A stretch of DNA of 64,000 bases from Polynucleobacter sp. MWH-Aus1W21 (GTDB lineage: Bacteria > Pseudomonadota > Gammaproteobacteria > Burkholderiales > Burkholderiaceae). A program made the translations under genes and the position numbers. Location of the stretch: positions 1,178,001-1,242,000 of the forward strand of contig NZ_CP061287.1 of the NCBI RefSeq assembly GCF_018687275.1. Direction: 5' to 3'. Below, piece after piece: positions 7,817 to 15,966 of the stretch; within the stretch, counting starts at the first letter, position 1, and each line of letters starts with the position of its first letter. The notes under the pieces are model-generated. The model was not told where the DNA came from and searched no databases. It worked only from the letters and a program-made list of their open reading frames with translations.

Positions 7817-9123
7817 GGCTTGTCTTTATACATTTGCGCAATTTGAAGGAAGTTATCCTTTTCTTGCATAAAGGCTTCAACGATTAGTGGGTCAAAACGC
7901 TTACCCTTAAGATTCACAATTTCAGCGCAAGCCTCATCATGGGACCACTGCTTTTTATATACACGTTCACTGATCAATGCATCATAGGTATCTGCCAAGG
8001 ACATTAGACGCGCCGGCAAAGGAATTTCCTCCCCCTTTAATCCATTAGGATAGCCAGAGCCATCCCAGTTCTCATGATGACAACCAGCAATCTTGATTGC
8101 AGCATCTAAAACATTCGTATGTTTAGCGTCTTTAAGCTTGGCAGCAGTTAAAACGTCCTGCCCAAGAGCGGCATGAGTCTTCATAATGAGCCACTCTTCT
8201 TCGGTCAACGACCCAGGTTTTTTCAGAATGGTATCTGGAATACCCACCTTGCCTATGTCATGCAGGGGGGCGGCCTTCACAATATTTTCTATGTCTCTTT
8301 TAGATAATTCATCCGTATATGCACCGTTAACTCTCAGTCTTTCAGCTAAAGCACGAACATAGTTTTTGGTACGCAGGATGTGATTACCAGTTTCGTTATC
8401 CCGCACCATTGAAAGCGCATTGAGACTATTAAGCATTCCATCTTCAATTGCACGCGAGCTACGGCGATACTCATGCCACAGCTTCTCGAGATAATAATTA
8501 TTAATTAATATACAAACCGAAGTGATTGCTAGTATCGAGACAATACGCATTGCGAACGCCCAGCCACTCTCTTGATAAAGCGTTCCCGGATGACTCAATT
8601 CATGGAGCGCCAAGAGAGAGTGTACAACTAGGGCGCCGAGCTGTATGAACTCAACGCCTAACAATATTTTAATTTGATAGGCGTTATCCTTCTTTAACAA
8701 CTGGGTCAATGCTGCGATCTGCCAAATACAAAAGACGGCAAGAACCATATTCATTAAATGAACGCGGTCTTGTGTTTCCCCAAAAAACTGTAAATAAATA
8801 TAGACTAAGGAAGCGACACCAAATAATGCGCTAGCAGCGACCTTATTTGACCGAGCAAGAGAATCATTCCAGCAGCTAAACAATAAAGAAATATTAGCGA
8901 TGCCTGCAATTAAAAAGATATTGGCTAAAGCCAAGACAAATATTCCACCCCATGGAGCAGTGGCATAGCCAAGCATGGAGGCAGCCAAAAAGCTCAAGCC
9001 TGCTGGCCAGTAAATAACCCTAAACTGCGCACGATCATCATCCTTATTTGACAAGAAACGGGCCATCAGCCCAAACAGGACAATGAATATCGCTAGGTAA
9101 AAGGTTTGATTTGCTAACTGCAT
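7813..9123 (-). CDS. membrane HD-GYP domain c-di-GMP phosphodiesterase
   Basis: A 436-residue protein with about seven N-terminal membrane helices (1-210) and a C-terminal HD-GYP domain. The metal-binding HD pair is at 288-289 (PLHDIGK), with HHENWDGSGYPNGLKG around 349-364 giving the GYP triad at 357-359, and ADTYDAL after it. HD-GYP enzymes hydrolyse c-di-GMP to pGpG or GMP. The N-terminal multi-helix unit may sense a membrane or ligand signal; its family is not identified. It is the first gene of a two-gene unit with the GGDEF gene and shares a 117-base divergent region with bcsZ. Confidence 0.92.
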   Translation of the reverse strand: MQLANQTFYLAIFIVLFGLMARFLSNKDDDRAQFRVIYWPAGLSFLAASMLGYATAPWGGIFVLALANIFLIAGIANISLLFSCWNDSLARSNKVAASALFGVASLVYIYLQFFGETQDRVHLMNMVLAVFCIWQIAALTQLLKKDNAYQIKILLGVEFIQLGALVVHSLLALHELSHPGTLYQESGWAFAMRIVSILAITSVCILINNYYLEKLWHEYRRSSRAIEDGMLNSLNALSMVRDNETGNHILRTKNYVRALAERLRVNGAYTDELSKRDIENIVKAAPLHDIGKVGIPDTILKKPGSLTEEEWLIMKTHAALGQDVLTAAKLKDAKHTNVLDAAIKIAGCHHENWDGSGYPNGLKGEEIPLPARLMSLADTYDALISERVYKKQWSHDEACAEIVNLKGKRFDPLIVEAFMQEKDNFLQIAQMYKDKP

Positions 9124-9240
9124 GAAATACCAAATAAATTGGGCTAAATAAAAGCTATTAAGTCATAATGTACCCTATTCCCTGGCATTACAAATCATAA
9201 TCAATTGCCAGCATATTATTCATCCAGATTCATTCATCCC

Positions 9241-10254
9241 ATGACTTGGCACCCCCATCTTCGAATTTTTGTTTTGAGCCTTGCCCTTGTTTTGGCTGGT
9301 CTGAACAATGCATTTGGAAGCGAGGATTGGGAGCAATTTAAAACCGCATTCATTACAAATGGTCGAGTGATTGATAAAGGCCAAAATGGCATCAGCCATA
9401 CCGAGGGCCAGGGAATGGCTTTGCTACTAGCCGTTCAAAATGACGACCAAAATACATTTTCCCAAGTTTGGGATTGGACGCAGCGTAATTTACAAGTACG
9501 CCCAGATAAGCTCTTTGCCTGGAGTTGGTCCCCCAGTGCTGGAGTCAATGACATGAACAACGCCAGTGATGGGGATTTATTTATTGCCTGGGCTTTATCT
9601 AAGGCATATCGACAATGGAATGAACCTCGATACTTATTTGCTGCTTTGCAAGTCAGTCAGTCAATACGTGAAAAGCTACTTCGCAAAACCAGCAAAGGCA
9701 CCGTTCTACTTCCAGGGGAGATAGGGTTTGAAAAACCTGAAGGGTTAAAAATTAACCTCTCTTACTGGGTATATCCAGCAATTACTGAGTTATCCAAATT
9801 AGATCCTGCCCCAGAATGGGAAGATCTACTCATAACCGGTCTACACCTGACTCAAGAAGCTCGGTTTGGCAAATGGCAATTACCGCCAGACTGGCTGATG
9901 CTTGAGGGCGATAAACTGACAGCAGTCGATGAAGATCAATTTGGATACGACGCAGTCAGAATCCCTCTGTATTTGATTTGGGGCGGACAAGCCTCTTCAT
10001 CCTCAATAAAGCCCTTTCAGAACTTCTGGGGGTCTTTTGCAGGCAAACCGCTTCTACCAGCTTGGGTAAACGTCAATACTGGCGAAATGGCAACGTACAA
10101 TGCTTCTGCGGGGTTTTATAGTGTTGCAGCCATAACGCTTGCTTATCCCGATTTAAATTCGACTCAATTGCCCAGCTTTAATCCATCCCAAGGTTACTAC
10201 TCTTCTATGCTGTCCCTATTTACAAAAATGGCTCTAGAGGATCTCAAAAAGTAA
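9241..10254 (+). CDS. bcsZ: periplasmic endo-1,4-beta-glucanase of cellulose synthesis (GH8)
   Basis: A 337-residue exported glycoside hydrolase family 8 enzyme that trims nascent cellulose in the periplasm. A signal peptide spans about 1-26. The acid Glu lies in HTEGQGM (E55, the same number as in E. coli BcsZ), NASDGDLFIAW holds the conserved Asp pair (110, 112), and FGYDAVRIPLYL supplies the second catalytic Asp (D237). The ATG at 9241 is preferred over the upstream TTG at 9205 because it leads straight into the signal peptide. The stop is separated by one base from the bcsG start (TAATATG), so the two are coupled. The absence of bcsB nearby is notable because bcsZ usually follows it. Confidence 0.93.
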   Translation: MTWHPHLRIFVLSLALVLAGLNNAFGSEDWEQFKTAFITNGRVIDKGQNGISHTEGQGMALLLAVQNDDQNTFSQVWDWTQRNLQVRPDKLFAWSWSPSAGVNDMNNASDGDLFIAWALSKAYRQWNEPRYLFAALQVSQSIREKLLRKTSKGTVLLPGEIGFEKPEGLKINLSYWVYPAITELSKLDPAPEWEDLLITGLHLTQEARFGKWQLPPDWLMLEGDKLTAVDEDQFGYDAVRIPLYLIWGGQASSSSIKPFQNFWGSFAGKPLLPAWVNVNTGEMATYNASAGFYSVAAITLAYPDLNSTQLPSFNPSQGYYSSMLSLFTKMALEDLKK

Positions 10255-10255
10255 T

Positions 10256-11800
10256 ATGGGAATTTGGAGTTTTTATTACCTCATCAAGATCATCCTGTTC
10301 TATACAGGCTATATTCATTTCCATTTTTTTGTTAATGCCGCTTTTGCGCTATTTCTGATTTTTTCCCACGCTAATCCTATATTGCTGCGAATTCGCAAAT
10401 GGGTAGCTTTACCAATTGGTATCGTCATTCTGTATTTTGATAGTCCGCTGCCGCCCCTTCGCAATATCATCCCCAAGATTAGCCAGCTCCTGGACTTTAG
10501 CTTTCAATACTACGTAGAGCTCTTAACCCGAATTTTTGACTGGCGAGTCATTGCGCTCTTATTAGGTCTCTATATCATTTACCTCCTTCTTTCCAAGAAG
10601 TTAAGAATGACAACCATCGCCTCTTTGGCGATCTTGAGCACATTGCTCCCATTGGGGGCAAATATGACTCCCCTAGCCTACGATGCAGACGGACAAGTGA
10701 TTGGACTGCCTAGCGATACCGAACTGACAGAATCGCTTGATGGATTCTTCATTGAAGAGGCTTCCCGCACCGCCTTTAATCGCTCTCAAAAAGCGAGCGG
10801 AGCACCATTTGACGTCCTGGTAATCAATGTCTGCTCACTCGCTTGGGACGATCTGAAATACATTAAAGAGGACAACAATCCGCTATTCCAACGCTTTCAT
10901 TATTTATTCACCAACTTTAATTCCGCCTCCTCGTATAGCGGTCCTTCGATTATTCGTTTATTGCGCGCCAGCCGCGGACAACAAGACCAACGAGATTTAT
11001 ATAAGCCTGCAGTTGAAGATTCTCTGCTGTTTAACAACCTCAATAAAACAGGCTTCCAAGTGCAGCTTGCTCTTAATCATGATGGCAAGTATGGCGACCT
11101 CTTGAAAGAAATCCGCAATGAGGGTGGCATGGCCGCTCCATTATTCGATAACACGCAAGCCGCCCCCTACTTAAGAGGCTTTGATGGCTCGCAAATTTAT
11201 GATGACTACTCGGTGCTATCTAATTGGTGGGATGCACGCATGAAGTCCTCCAATGAGAGAGTTGCGCTCTTTTACAACACCATCTCACTTCATGATGGCA
11301 ATCGCGCACTGGATGGCAGTCGACTAGAAAATAGCGTCGAAACGTACTCTCGCAGAGCCCGTAAATTACTATCTGATATAGATCGTTTCTATGCCAAGGT
11401 AAATAGCTCTGGTCGACAAGTAGTGATTGTTTTTATACCCGAACATGGCGCAGCGATACGTAGAAACAAAAATGAAATTGTTGGTATGCGCGAAATTCCA
11501 AGTCCGAACGTGACCAATATTCCCGTGGGAATCATGTTTACTAGCAAAGTAGACAGCCCCGTAAAAACAAATATCATCGAACAACCAACGAGCTATCTTG
11601 CCGCCTCCGATTTAATCTCGAGGTTTGTAGGTAAGACACCTTTTGGCGCTAATAGCCCGAGCACAGAAATCTATCTAAAGAATCTTCCGAGCACGCGTTT
11701 TGTTGCTGAGAATGAAGACTCCGTAATCATGAAATTTGGCTCCTCATACTACTTCCGCTCTAACGATATTAACTGGAATCTGTTCGAAACCAATAACTAA
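10256..11800 (+). CDS. bcsG: cellulose phosphoethanolamine transferase
   Basis: A 514-residue inner-membrane enzyme that moves phosphoethanolamine from phosphatidylethanolamine onto periplasmic cellulose. About five N-terminal helices (1-140) precede an alkaline-phosphatase-fold domain. Active-site elements matching E. coli BcsG are present: the Cys of VINVCSLAWDD, nucleophile Ser228 in SSYSGPSIIRLLRAS, the His of ISLHDGN and the EH pair of IPEHGA. The two cysteines that I recall as a structural disulfide in E. coli are replaced here (RASRGQ and VEDSLLF). The regulatory partners BcsE and BcsF are not visible. It ends 4 bases into the opposing small TPR-like gene. Confidence 0.93.
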   Translation: MGIWSFYYLIKIILFYTGYIHFHFFVNAAFALFLIFSHANPILLRIRKWVALPIGIVILYFDSPLPPLRNIIPKISQLLDFSFQYYVELLTRIFDWRVIALLLGLYIIYLLLSKKLRMTTIASLAILSTLLPLGANMTPLAYDADGQVIGLPSDTELTESLDGFFIEEASRTAFNRSQKASGAPFDVLVINVCSLAWDDLKYIKEDNNPLFQRFHYLFTNFNSASSYSGPSIIRLLRASRGQQDQRDLYKPAVEDSLLFNNLNKTGFQVQLALNHDGKYGDLLKEIRNEGGMAAPLFDNTQAAPYLRGFDGSQIYDDYSVLSNWWDARMKSSNERVALFYNTISLHDGNRALDGSRLENSVETYSRRARKLLSDIDRFYAKVNSSGRQVVIVFIPEHGAAIRRNKNEIVGMREIPSPNVTNIPVGIMFTSKVDSPVKTNIIEQPTSYLAASDLISRFVGKTPFGANSPSTEIYLKNLPSTRFVAENEDSVIMKFGSSYYFRSNDINWNLFETNN

Positions 11801-12183
11801 GGTTTTGATTTGTTGGGTGAGTCCGGCCACAGCGCTGGAACATCTACCGTCTTTTCAGGACTTACTGCATTACCAAGTGCATCCAAGTAAACAACTTCGC
11901 CTCCTACCTGAATAGGAGATTTATCTTGATCTATCTTGCGAACTAACTCCAAGTTGACTTTGATATCAGGGCTGTGTGGATTTAAGAGATATGCACGCTC
12001 TAGAAGAATGACTGCAGTAGGAATATCACCCTCTTTCAATGAGTAAAGCGCTCGCTCATTCAACTCCCCCGGAAGGTAGGGATCAAACTGAGGAGCAATC
12101 GTTAAAGGCTGAGCTCTCAATGCAGAGCAAAAAACCAAACCCATCACAAGCAGCAAGATGGAGGTATAGGTACGATTATTCAT
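11797..12183 (-). CDS. small exported TPR-like protein at the end of the cellulose operon
   Basis: A 128-residue protein with a signal peptide (about 1-24, ending ALRAQ) and a short region that reads like one to two TPR helices (LKEGDIPTAVILLERAYLLNP). No known family name is recognised. It starts 12 bases after the bcsC stop on the same strand and overlaps the convergent bcsG end by 4 bases. A periplasmic helper of the BcsC TPR scaffold is a reasonable guess from location and fold, but nothing shows a specific function. Confidence 0.7.
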   Translation of the reverse strand: MNNRTYTSILLLVMGLVFCSALRAQPLTIAPQFDPYLPGELNERALYSLKEGDIPTAVILLERAYLLNPHSPDIKVNLELVRKIDQDKSPIQVGGEVVYLDALGNAVSPEKTVDVPALWPDSPNKSKP

Positions 12184-12195
12184 TACTAGAGCCCA

Positions 12196-13623
12196 TTAAA
12201 AACGAGATGTCGGTATTACCGGCTGAGTTTGCAATGGCACTGGATTGGGCGCCGTACCATCAAGCGCAATACGGATGTACAACACAAAACTATTTGGAGC
12301 GTAGTAAGGAGAGCGCTCCAGCTTAAGGCGATTACCAACAAAGACTGATGGCGATACTTGATACTCCCATGCAGCATATGCAGAATATGCGCTACCCGGT
12401 CCAGAGCTTGCTGAATACGTAGCATTATTGGAGTCCGCCTGATATTGAGCATTAGTTGGAAAATAAGGCGCCGCATCAGTGCGTGACCAATTTGTTGAAA
12501 CCGAGCCGCCTATCACATAGGATAGGCGAGCAAATCGTTGTGCATAATTTAATGGGACAGTTACAGAACGATAACTCTGTGGGCTGTAGTAACCACCCTG
12601 CCCGTAAGTAAATTCACCAGCATTTCTCTTAAATCCCCAAAGCATTCCAGTTAGGCCGCTAGATAGCTGACGATCTGTTTCGTTAATAATTCGATAGTTC
12701 AGACCAGCCATAAACTGATTATCACTATTACTTTGGACATTGGTTCCAGTGAGGCTTCGTGCACGATAGTAAGTCCAACCACCAAAGGTTCCACCTTGAT
12801 CCAAACTTAGGCCAACCGTTCCACCAGTGGCGACCATACCACCCCAGACCAAACCAGTTACGGGATCACGAGTGCCCGCATACGAAAGTAAGGTGCTCGT
12901 CATAGGGCGACGCGCCAACTCCAATGAAATACCAACCGGACCAGCATCTAGCTTCTGCTTTACTCCACCGATCCAATTTTGTGTCAGAAAGCCCAATGGA
13001 GTCATACCGAAGTCAGCCTTAAAGTTTTGTTTTTCATACCCAATGTTCAGAGCGGTGCCGGATGCCGATTGGTTTGAAAATGAAGTTGGGCAATTCGTTT
13101 TGCAAGCAGCCATGGAGCCAAAGGTGCTTACTTGATATGCATTTCCTGCATCAATAGTACCGGCATTGATATTGACCTGGTCGGCCCTGAAGGTAACTCT
13201 TTCGTCTGAACGCATCGGCATTTTCCACTCCAATGGAATCTCCGTAGCACGGTAATAAGACTGCCCTTGCGTCCCGTTGAGAGATAAATAATCAACAGCC
13301 GTATCTAGCCAATTAGTGCGCATTTCAATCATATCGGCCATCTGTTTATATTGATAAGCGCTTCCCGATGCGACAGCTGATGGCTCCAATATTGGTGGCT
13401 CAATCTGAAATACAGAAACGCCTGATGAGCTTGCAACTGGCTTGAGTGTAGAAAGGCTATGGTAACTAGAGAGTGGTACAGGCGACTGAGCAAGCGCACG
13501 CTGCTCAATATCTATTGCTTTATCCAGGTAGCCTTCTCTTCTTTGGATCTGGCTATCTAAATACATCATTTTGTAATTATTCGGCGTTACAGAAATGAGC
13601 GGTTGTAGTTTTTTCTTGGCCAA
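12196..13623 (-). CDS. bcsC: BcsC C-terminal part: last TPR and outer-membrane beta-barrel, separated by an in-frame stop
   Basis: A 475-codon reading frame that continues the upstream bcsC frame directly after a TAG codon. It opens inside a TPR (LAKKKLQPLI...GYLDKAIDIEQRALAQSP), then has the BcsC barrel domain with LGFLTQNWIGGV, LARRPMTSTLLSY, the FTYGQGGYYSPQSY block and a final aromatic residue (TSRF) typical of barrels. Its family role is to let cellulose cross the outer membrane. It has no signal peptide, and neither the leading TTG nor the internal ATGs near 13569 has a good ribosome site, so an independently made product would stay in the cytoplasm. It is functional only if the stop is read through, or if the stop is a sequence error. 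Confidence 0.85.
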   Translation of the reverse strand: MAKKKLQPLISVTPNNYKMMYLDSQIQRREGYLDKAIDIEQRALAQSPVPLSSYHSLSTLKPVASSSGVSVFQIEPPILEPSAVASGSAYQYKQMADMIEMRTNWLDTAVDYLSLNGTQGQSYYRATEIPLEWKMPMRSDERVTFRADQVNINAGTIDAGNAYQVSTFGSMAACKTNCPTSFSNQSASGTALNIGYEKQNFKADFGMTPLGFLTQNWIGGVKQKLDAGPVGISLELARRPMTSTLLSYAGTRDPVTGLVWGGMVATGGTVGLSLDQGGTFGGWTYYRARSLTGTNVQSNSDNQFMAGLNYRIINETDRQLSSGLTGMLWGFKRNAGEFTYGQGGYYSPQSYRSVTVPLNYAQRFARLSYVIGGSVSTNWSRTDAAPYFPTNAQYQADSNNATYSASSGPGSAYSAYAAWEYQVSPSVFVGNRLKLERSPYYAPNSFVLYIRIALDGTAPNPVPLQTQPVIPTSRF

Positions 13624-13626
13624 CTA
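13624..13626 (-). other. single in-frame amber codon interrupting bcsC
   Basis: The minus strand reads GAT-ATA-TAG-TTG-GCC, so Asp-Ile-stop-Leu-Ala stay in one frame. The stop sits in a TPR helix (QSGDI before, LAKKKL after), where homologous repeats run on without a gap. One substitution would restore a full-length BcsC of 1253 residues. Confidence 0.9.
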
Positions 13627-15957
13627 TATATCACCAGACTGAATGTATTGACCTATTGCCCTGAGTTCAGCCGCCTCTTGAAGATCCGCATAGTCTTGCT
13701 TTTGACTTGGGTTTAATTTTTGAGTAACTACAAGTGACATCTCTTTCTGGAATGCCTCTGGCTGATCATTGTTGAGAAGGTAATTGGCGTAACGTAAATG
13801 CCATTCAACAGAAAGATTTGGAGTGGATTGCTCTATCTTCTGAAAGAGCGCATTAGCTTGCTCTACTTTGCCAATTTTTCCCCACATCAGGGCCACCAAA
13901 GAAGAAAGGTCGGGGTCATGAGATACCTCTTTTTCGAGCGCGGAGAGCTGAGTGTTTGCCTTTGATTTATCTCCCTGGGCATTCAACCTATTTATCTGCG
14001 TCAGCTGCAAATCAACCCAGACACCCCTTTGAAAGCGAGTGATTTTAGGAGTACGCTCCTCCGCTGGAATTTTTTCCAATACTTTGAGAGCCGGTTGATT
14101 TTGTTCAAGACCGGATAAGTACAAAGCATAGGCGTACAAACCCTCAACACTATTGGGGTGAGCCTTCAGAAAGGCATCAAATATTGCAATACCCTCTTTT
14201 GGACGATGTAACTTGGCATATAAACGGGCCAAATCTAAGCGCAACCAAATCTCATCCTTGTCTAGTGCGATAGCCTGCTTCAAAAGAACAATAGCCTTTT
14301 GAGTATCTCCGGCCTTGAGGGCTTGTCGAATATCGAAATCGAGGCGTATTTGAGTAAATTTGAGCTTATCACTTGGTGATAACTGGGCTTTGGCAAGTTG
14401 TTGCAGTACAGGACTTAACTCTTCATCACGTTGTAGGCGATTGAGTACATTGGCATACGTTAAACGTAGTGAATTTGCATCTGATGAAGGTTTTGCCAAT
14501 GCGCTACGCATCAGACTTAATGCATCTTCTGTTTTATCGGCACTTAACAAGAACAGTACATTCGCGTTGGTCATCTCAGGATCGTTAGGAGCAAGTCGTA
14601 GGCCGTCTTTCATCACAGACAAGCCCTTATCAACCGATCCCAATCCCTCATATACTCCAGCCAACTGAAAACGCAGCCAGGGATTCAGTGGTTCAAGCCT
14701 TAAAGCTCGCTGCAAGTAAGGAATAGCCGCCTCACCCTGCCCCTTATTCACCAAATCATCCGTCTGTGAGCTTAAAATTTTGACTCGTAAATAATCGTAC
14801 CCTTTACCGGCGGGACTATTTTCAGGTGCTCGTGCATTAATTAAGGAAAGTGCTTCATCACGCTTGCCTGAATTAATTAAAAGCTGAACCAATCCCCGCA
14901 ATGCAATGCCGTTATCTGACTCAATAGTTAAAGCTTCTCGAAATTGCTTTTCCGCTTCTTTACTGTTACCACGATCAGCCTCAATAGTTCCTAAAACAGC
15001 AATTCCCTCTGCACCCTGCGGCTCAAGATTAATGGCGGCACGGATTTTCTCCATCGCCAAGGGGTAATTCTTTTTATCTCGAGCATCTTCGGCCTGATGA
15101 ATTAGACCCCAGTACTGACTGGTGGATATCAGACTCTTCCACTTACCGGCGTTTTCAGGATTGAGCGCCAAGGCTTTCTGATAATAAGTAACAGCTTCTT
15201 CATAATTACCTTGCCTCATTCGAATGAGGCCCATGCCACCTAATGCCAGATAATCTTTTGGACGCGCCTTAAGGGTATCCATCAGCGGCGCTTCCGCCCC
15301 TACGATGTCACCCTTGTCTAATAGATCTAGGCCAACTTGACGACGTCTGAGCAAAGGATCATTTGCAATACGTTTACGCTCTTCAAGCGCATCCTTTTCC
15401 AGAATCCAGCGGCCAGTAATTTCTTGGTTATGAGGATCTAACTTTAAATATTGCTCATAAAGCGGAATCAGGTCGGGGCCAATCTCTTGAGCATTGAGCA
15501 CTTCTCGCCACACTTGAAGCACACGCTGCTTATCCACTTTACGAACTTGATAGGTTTCAGCCAAATTATGAATGGCAAGATCACGAGTCTCTCGCTTAGA
15601 TCCCAATAAGGTATCTAAAGCTAAGGAGTACTGCAAGTTTTTTGGGTCGGACTTAACCAAGCTCTCTAACCCCGAACGTGCCTCATTCCAGCCGCCCGGC
15701 AAGCTAGCAATAATTTTGTAATATCCAACTGCTAGATCACCCGCAGGCGGTCCATCTGGGAACTTTTCTTTTAATAAGGCATTTGCTTCGGTAGATTTAC
15801 CACTTTTTTGCAGAATAGTTGCTTGGGTCAGCACCCTTCTAGCCTCTGTAATCTCTTGTCTGCTGAGCGTTTTGTCAGAAGCGTAGACGAGCTCTGCCAC
15901 CCCAACCGATGAGAGTAAGGCCAGGCTCAAGCAGAGATGAAAGGCTTTATTTTTCAA
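13624..15957 (-). CDS. bcsC: BcsC N-terminal part: exported periplasmic TPR scaffold
   Basis: A 777-residue product with a signal peptide (about 1-26) followed by a nearly continuous array of TPR units, for example MRQGNYEEAVTYYQKALALNP and FREALTIESDNGIALRGLVQL. In BcsC this array spans the periplasm and guides the polymer to the barrel. The frame stops at an amber codon inside the last repeats, so this half would be exported without its outer-membrane pore. The start is 9 bases after the bcsA stop, so it belongs to the same operon. E. coli BcsC is about 1157 residues; 777 plus 475 matches a complete BcsC. Confidence 0.9.
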   Translation of the reverse strand: MKNKAFHLCLSLALLSSVGVAELVYASDKTLSRQEITEARRVLTQATILQKSGKSTEANALLKEKFPDGPPAGDLAVGYYKIIASLPGGWNEARSGLESLVKSDPKNLQYSLALDTLLGSKRETRDLAIHNLAETYQVRKVDKQRVLQVWREVLNAQEIGPDLIPLYEQYLKLDPHNQEITGRWILEKDALEERKRIANDPLLRRRQVGLDLLDKGDIVGAEAPLMDTLKARPKDYLALGGMGLIRMRQGNYEEAVTYYQKALALNPENAGKWKSLISTSQYWGLIHQAEDARDKKNYPLAMEKIRAAINLEPQGAEGIAVLGTIEADRGNSKEAEKQFREALTIESDNGIALRGLVQLLINSGKRDEALSLINARAPENSPAGKGYDYLRVKILSSQTDDLVNKGQGEAAIPYLQRALRLEPLNPWLRFQLAGVYEGLGSVDKGLSVMKDGLRLAPNDPEMTNANVLFLLSADKTEDALSLMRSALAKPSSDANSLRLTYANVLNRLQRDEELSPVLQQLAKAQLSPSDKLKFTQIRLDFDIRQALKAGDTQKAIVLLKQAIALDKDEIWLRLDLARLYAKLHRPKEGIAIFDAFLKAHPNSVEGLYAYALYLSGLEQNQPALKVLEKIPAEERTPKITRFQRGVWVDLQLTQINRLNAQGDKSKANTQLSALEKEVSHDPDLSSLVALMWGKIGKVEQANALFQKIEQSTPNLSVEWHLRYANYLLNNDQPEAFQKEMSLVVTQKLNPSQKQDYADLQEAAELRAIGQYIQSGDI

Positions 15958-15966
15958 CGGAATGAC

